Shown one piece after another: positions 63,284 through 64,000 of a DNA stretch of 64,000 bases. Below the pieces are notes generated by a model. That model searched no databases and was not told where the DNA came from. It saw nothing but the letters and a program-made list of their open reading frames with translations. This stretch comes from Puteibacter caeruleilacunae (lineage in GTDB: Bacteria; Bacteroidota; Bacteroidia; Bacteroidales; Prolixibacteraceae). Each line of letters begins with the position of its first letter. The first letter of the stretch is position 1. Where the stretch lies: contig SJCO01000008.1 of NCBI GenBank assembly GCA_005217565.1, forward strand, positions 248,001 through 312,000. The letters run 5' to 3'. The position numbers and the translations under genes were made by a program.

Positions 63284-64000
63284 CTATAATTGCTGGTCAA
63301 CCAAATTGAGTTGGTCTATAAGTGCAATGAAACGAGGATTATTTTTTAGACTTTTAAAGAAACGATCACTATTTATACCATAAATAAATGAGACTTTATC
63401 ATTATAACAATTTTCCAGCCAGTCTATTGCTCTTTCTTGATTCTCTAAAAGGATAAAAAGTTTTGCAATAAAGTATGAATTTACAACATCTTGTTTTTCC
63501 TCCTCCTGAATAAGTCGATGTATCGCCCTGTGCAGGCCTTCTGTTATATAGTTTGTCTTGATTTCTTCGAATAGGGAAGGATTAGCACCAATATTTGTAA
63601 GGTATTTTTCAAGCTCATTGAATGCCTCAGAATGATTGTCGATGTACAGATAAATGAGGAACAGCTCAATATGAGCGGAAGTCTTATCTCCAAGTTCAAT
63701 TGATCTACGTATCTCTTTTATAGCATTACTAAAATCTCCATCGTTAAAAAGATACCTCCCCTTTAGGCAATACATCATAGGAGATAATGGTTCAAGCTCA
63801 ATTGCCTTATTTAGATGCTCAATAGCCTGAGGTAGTTGATTTGTAATTTCCATGAGTTGGGCGTTGAAAAAGTAACCAGTAGCATAGTTTGGATTAAGCT
63901 GAAGTGATTGGTTGATTTCTTCCTTTGCTTTGTGCCAGTTCATTTCGTTCCAACAGGCTACTGCCCCAAGTGTTGCATGTGCTTCGGCAAGTGTACTATC
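63284..64000 (-). CDS. AraC/TolB/TPR regulator copy 2, C-terminal part only (continues past window)
   Basis: The frame runs from the window edge (reading DSTLAEAHATLGAVACWNE at its visible start) to a stop at 63284, about 238 residues. It is all TPR: EEINQSLQLNPNYATGYFFNAQLMEITNQLPQAIEHLNKAIELEPLSP and following units. It aligns with the C-terminal part of the regulator at 60199-62061 (there SAHAILGGVALWNDWDLNKAKEYLTKAIKMNHN). An internal ATG (63943) begins a frame but is not the start. The N-terminal HTH and membrane helix would be just right of the window. It is followed on its strand by the copy 2 TonB-C/TPR gene. Confidence 0.82.
   Translation of the reverse strand, partial: DSTLAEAHATLGAVACWNEMNWHKAKEEINQSLQLNPNYATGYFFNAQLMEITNQLPQAIEHLNKAIELEPLSPMMYCLKGRYLFNDGDFSNAIKEIRRSIELGDKTSAHIELFLIYLYIDNHSEAFNELEKYLTNIGANPSLFEEIKTNYITEGLHRAIHRLIQEEEKQDVVNSYFIAKLFILLENQERAIDWLENCYNDKVSFIYGINSDRFFKSLKNNPRFIALIDQLNLVDQQL

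Overview
The window reads as a stretch of chromosome from a free-living, glycan-degrading Bacteroidota, probably near Marinilabiliales/Bacteroidales. This placement is inferred from family content, not from a search. The supporting signs are a PNGase F-like protein with a type IX secretion (T9SS) C-terminal domain, lipoprotein sulfatases, TonB-type periplasmic proteins, BF3164-like 6-bladed propellers, promoters of the TAnnTTTG type, AT-rich intergenic DNA, and TCA enzymes of mitochondrial/eukaryotic-like subfamilies. No rRNA, tRNA, CRISPR array or intact insertion sequence was recognised.

Layout. 0-3.2 kb: left-edge part of a PHP-phosphoesterase/SMC-like ATPase gene (defence-like) with a small HTH regulator, then two small membrane proteins. 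3.2-6.1 kb: a DUF748/AsmA-like envelope protein and a YbaK-type tRNA deacylase. 6.1-13.8 kb: secreted glycan enzymes (GH2 beta-galactosidase, PhoD-like phosphatase lipoprotein, sulfatase lipoprotein). 14.1-18.4 kb: a four-gene run of uncharacterised exported proteins (lipoprotein, beta-barrel, WD40, CarboxypepD-reg). 18.4-23.7 kb: a second sulfatase, a broken YefM/Phd-like antitoxin, the PNGase F-like T9SS substrate, and ung. 23.7-26.3 kb: a scarred accessory patch with an integrase-like remnant, a DUF4240 gene, and a HigA-like antitoxin whose HigB-like toxin is reduced to its last few codons. 26.3-30.2 kb: a propeller/thioredoxin/propeller operon and a dipeptide epimerase. 30.2-35.9 kb: ammonium transporter amt, then a TPR-histidine kinase and NtrC-family regulator pair. 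36-39 kb: a TonB protein and DPP-IV peptidase.

39.4-42.7 kb: thrS-infC-rpmI-rplT, with infC apparently starting at an AUA codon behind a strong Shine-Dalgarno sequence. 42.8-47.2 kb: an ECF sigma/anti-sigma/propeller-like operon, a TSUP transporter, a pyrophosphatase-like protein and a secreted protein. 47.3-52.6 kb: a large hybrid sensor kinase, a bleomycin-hydrolase-like C1 peptidase and an exported barrel-like protein. 53-59.1 kb: a compact TCA operon, aconitase - NADP-type IDH - second IDH with NAD-type cofactor residues - citrate synthase. 59.2-64 kb: a duplicated two-gene module, each copy an AraC-HTH/membrane/TolB-like/TPR regulator plus a small exported TonB-C/TPR protein.

The most unusual non-coding signal lies upstream of amt (about 30379-30597). 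Five GGGGT(A/G) runs recur every 52-54 bp, and three of them pair with upstream TACCCC to form dyads. The intervening sequence is divergent, which suggests helically phased protein-binding sites rather than a recent tandem duplication. Other signals that ordinary gene annotation would miss are the nonsense-broken antitoxin (20392-20613), the HigB-tail remnant (25535-25588), the AUA start of infC, and the cofactor-residue swap in the second isocitrate dehydrogenase.
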